Below are positions 52,622 to 55,285 of a DNA stretch of 55,285 nucleotides, in pieces (within the stretch, counting starts at the first letter, position 1; the number at the start of each line of letters is the position of its first letter). The position numbers and the translations under genes are program-made. Source of the DNA: CAYWBI01 sp964456445 (GTDB lineage Bacteria; Calditrichota; Calditrichia; Calditrichales; J004); assembly GCA_964456445.1 (NCBI GenBank), contig CAYWBI010000008.1, positions 1 through 55,285 of the forward strand, in the 5' to 3' direction. Under the pieces are notes generated by a model. That model searched no databases and had not been told where the DNA came from. It worked only from the letters and a program-made list of their open reading frames with translations.

Positions 52622-55153
52622 TCAGGGCTTGGCCTTTACCCCGGATGGCGTTGATGGCGGTGCTGTATCTTGCTGACCGGATTTGCTAATTTTAAAGCGA
52701 TGGTTTCCGGTGAGGGTCGATTCAAAATACAAGACGCCGGTTTGCACATTGGTAGCCTGCCCCTTATAATCCCACATAGTGACATCCGGCTGAGTTACCA
52801 TGGAAGAGAGGTTGCTGTTGCTGCCGACGACGTCTTCGATTTGGTAGGTTGTATGCGGCTCGAGACCAGTGATGACATGGCGGGTAACGCCGCTGCCGCT
52901 GATATCATAAGTAATGGCATTGGTATTGATACCATTGTTTTTATTAAACAGAACCAGAAAGTTTGGACGGCTGCTATTTTCTTTCTGGATGAACACACCC
53001 TGCATACTGGAGCCTACTTCAACAAGGGTTGTAGGCGTCATCGCGTTCACGATATTGGCATCGGCGGTTTGAAATACGTTTAGATAGCGTTCGCTGGTAT
53101 TGGTTTGTTGTGGAATAACGGCCACTTGCCAACGATGGGTTTTTATTGCCAGTTCATGTTGCCGTTTTTTCACATCGCTGTCAAATTGGGCAACCCGGGT
53201 AACTTCTACATCAATCTGTTTGGGCAGCAACGTTTTCACAAAGGCCACACCATGGGCATTGGCGCCACCGGTATAGTCTTGTGTAGCGCCATCATTGTCT
53301 TTCTCTCCACCTATGCTGTTCAGCTCCTTCACCATGATGGCGGCGCCACTGTAACGCGTCCCAATCCGGTCACTGGTTCCGCTCCCGCTGCTAATGTCAA
53401 TCGAGGAAGAGAAGCCGTTGGCTTCCGGCTTCCAGGGCACATGGTAAACCCAGCGGGACTTGCTCGGGGCAGACGCCCGGTCATAGACAACCAAAAAGTC
53501 GGAATCATTCTCGGGATCGGTCCCGGGCAACCACAAATAATCGCGCACATGGGACGCCCCATCGGCGTACAAACGGTCTCTGTTGGAACGAACATAGTAA
53601 AAAGAGCCATCAGCACGTGAAACTTCTTCAATACCCCCATAATCATAATCTCCTGCGCCACTGGCCGCATCGGCCAATTGGTTTGGATACTTTATATAGT
53701 GCAGTGATGTGCGCAAATGGCCACCATCAAACTTAACCACGTTATCCTCATAGCCTCCAGGGTACGCGCTTAGATTCCCGTAACCTCGGTGTGCAACGTG
53801 ACGTGTATTGACAAGCGGGCCAAATTTATTTAATAAAAAACCGGGTTTATTAAAAGCGCCCTTATGCCCATCGTAGCGAAAATGTCCATCTGTTACTGCA
53901 AAAACACCATCGGAAGTTTTATCAAAGCCTGTGCGGGCAAAAAAGACACCGGTATTTTTGGCCCATAAAGAATGTTTAAGATTTAAATCTGCAGGAGTTT
54001 TTGCAGGAATGGACTGAAATTTACTCAGTAGCCCATATAAAAAATAATGTTTATAGCTTGGCCATTCCACGTTATATTTTTCAATCATATCCCGTAGCAA
54101 ACCAGCACGATCGTTCATACCGGCCTGCTGTAGGGCACCGGTTAACAGATAAATCTGCTCACGCATGGAACGATGGCGAAAAGAGGGATCAGTCGCCTCG
54201 GCATCACCAGTACGCACATAGCTATAATAACTATTAAAATATTTATGAGGGTCCATGGCATAACGCATGTAAACGGGATAATTTTTCAGGGCATTTCCCG
54301 GAAGACCGCCGCCATTTGAAATATAATCTTCACCCGTAGCCGTTAGCCAACCTAAAATGTTGAGCATGTGTGAACGGGGATGCCATGAAGAATATCCTAT
54401 CCATTCGCTCCAACCACCCGTGTTTCCGGCCACAAAATTCTCCGCATCCAAATATCCATTATGAAGCATGGTGCTGTAAAATGTATTGACCGATTTTTGG
54501 GCATCAGCATCCACCAGGCCATCGCCGTATAAGGAAATCCCCAAAAACCAAGGCTGAAATACTTCATAATATTTACTGCTGAACATCTGTTCCGGCGAAA
54601 AATCCGGTTGCTTCAGAGTAAGGGTGAACACCTTATGGGTCAGTTGGCGCGTATCCATAATGGTAGCAATTTGCTGTCGCTGAGCATCACTTTGATAATT
54701 ATACGTCCAATCATACGTCAAAGCGGCTACAAATGATAGTTTATCACCAGCATTCAGCCTGGCAATTAAATGAGCGATGGCCCGCGAAGCATATTTTTGC
54801 AACGAAATTGGATAGCTAATGCCATTTACCTGTCCCACAGCCGCAATAAATGCCTGGTGAAGCATTAAGGCGCGAAGCGGGTCATGACCAGCTTCATAAA
54901 GGATATTGGTTTTATCATTATCATTTGAGCTCGATGCCCAATTGACATAATCCTGATAATGGTTCCATAAATAGCCGGACAAGGCCGTACGCAAACCCGG
55001 CAGGTTGCCCTGAGTTATCAGCAAACGGGGATGCAAACCATCACCGACAGGTGTTCCGGCAGTGGGTGAAAAAGTTTGCCCTGCGAGGTTGGCATTCATA
55101 AAAATATAAGTGATAAACAAAAGGTGATGAAAATATTTTATACGCAATTTCAA
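52622..55153 (-). CDS. Heparinase II/III-like secreted protein, C-terminally truncated
   Basis: An 843-residue exported protein with signal peptide ending NLAGQ. Residues 35-370 are an alpha/alpha toroid (HPRLLITQGNLPGLRTAL, EWIGYSSWHPRSHMLNILGW) and the following half is the beta-sandwich of heparinase II/III lyases (DGHFRYDGHKGAF, TRHVAHRGYGN). It should cut or bind uronate-rich polysaccharide. The protein stops at DTAPPSTPSGVKAKP, which is the opening of an Fn3 domain, and no T9SS tail follows. Start is TTG 55153 with GGAG six bases upstream; ATG is absent. The region 55154-55285 shows nothing else. Confidence 0.8.
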   Translation of the reverse strand: MKLRIKYFHHLLFITYIFMNANLAGQTFSPTAGTPVGDGLHPRLLITQGNLPGLRTALSGYLWNHYQDYVNWASSSNDNDKTNILYEAGHDPLRALMLHQAFIAAVGQVNGISYPISLQKYASRAIAHLIARLNAGDKLSFVAALTYDWTYNYQSDAQRQQIATIMDTRQLTHKVFTLTLKQPDFSPEQMFSSKYYEVFQPWFLGISLYGDGLVDADAQKSVNTFYSTMLHNGYLDAENFVAGNTGGWSEWIGYSSWHPRSHMLNILGWLTATGEDYISNGGGLPGNALKNYPVYMRYAMDPHKYFNSYYSYVRTGDAEATDPSFRHRSMREQIYLLTGALQQAGMNDRAGLLRDMIEKYNVEWPSYKHYFLYGLLSKFQSIPAKTPADLNLKHSLWAKNTGVFFARTGFDKTSDGVFAVTDGHFRYDGHKGAFNKPGFLLNKFGPLVNTRHVAHRGYGNLSAYPGGYEDNVVKFDGGHLRTSLHYIKYPNQLADAASGAGDYDYGGIEEVSRADGSFYYVRSNRDRLYADGASHVRDYLWLPGTDPENDSDFLVVYDRASAPSKSRWVYHVPWKPEANGFSSSIDISSGSGTSDRIGTRYSGAAIMVKELNSIGGEKDNDGATQDYTGGANAHGVAFVKTLLPKQIDVEVTRVAQFDSDVKKRQHELAIKTHRWQVAVIPQQTNTSERYLNVFQTADANIVNAMTPTTLVEVGSSMQGVFIQKENSSRPNFLVLFNKNNGINTNAITYDISGSGVTRHVITGLEPHTTYQIEDVVGSNSNLSSMVTQPDVTMWDYKGQATNVQTGVLYFESTLTGNHRFKISKSGQQDTAPPSTPSGVKAKP

Positions 55154-55285
55154 AAGATACTCCAGACATGAATCAAGGTTTTAATTTTTCAAATTATCTA
55201 TCCAACAGCAATTACAGCTACAAATCCAGTGCCATATTTACAAGAAGTTCCAGATATTTGTTACAACGCACCGATTTCAGTCTAT

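Overview
The window reads as a mid-GC chromosome segment from a Gram-negative bacterium of the FCB group (Calditrichota, Ignavibacteria or KSB1-like; I cannot fix the phylum). The evidence is two PorV/PorQ-family outer-membrane proteins, several secreted proteins ending in a type IX secretion (T9SS) sorting domain, a DUF5777 barrel next to YceI and a CX4CH cytochrome, and a NatAB-type ABC exporter. No tRNA, rRNA, CRISPR array, transposase or phage gene was seen.

Layout. 1-594: tandem repeats of about 160 bp without a gene. 595-17576: mostly plus-strand core and envelope genes: PTS IIA, Ser/Thr kinase, transglutaminase lipoprotein, then (minus) a VOC protein and an ABC exporter, then amidase-murI, PorV-like, obg, an unusual REC-REC-PEP-synthase-N protein, and a cytochrome/YceI/DUF5777 trio. 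From 17779 to 55153 every gene is on the minus strand: a membrane-tailed response regulator, polysaccharide deacetylase, AraC regulator, a PorV plus giant T9SS substrate pair, then about 30 kb of isoprenoid, glycosyltransferase and export genes, and at the far end a second deacetylase and a heparinase-like protein.

The most interesting part is 24.3-49.2 kb. It gathers a CrtE-like prenyl diphosphate synthase, a UbiA prenyltransferase, a CrtC/AttH-like lipocalin hydratase, a PEP-synthase/rifampicin-phosphotransferase-like dikinase, a GT-B glycosyltransferase, a sulfotransferase-like protein, a methyltransferase, a Wzx-type flippase, two geranylgeranyl-reductase-family flavoproteins and a radical SAM/SPASM protein. 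Interleaved are a DPM1-GT2 fusion, a GT39-like membrane glycosyltransferase and secreted proteins, two of which are paralogues flanking UbiA. No phytoene synthase or desaturase, GGGP synthase, or menaquinone gene is present. My inference is a modified, possibly glycosylated and sulfated, saturated or hydrated isoprenoid lipid pathway coupled to surface export, which I cannot match to a described system.

Structure outside genes: three intergenic 7-bp tandem repeats (9980, 17581, 51316), the last running into a 100-N assembly gap; two interspersed hairpin-type repeats (1-405, 49371-49436); and a flippase gene whose conserved N-terminus begins upstream of any ATG/GTG/TTG, at an ATA codon.
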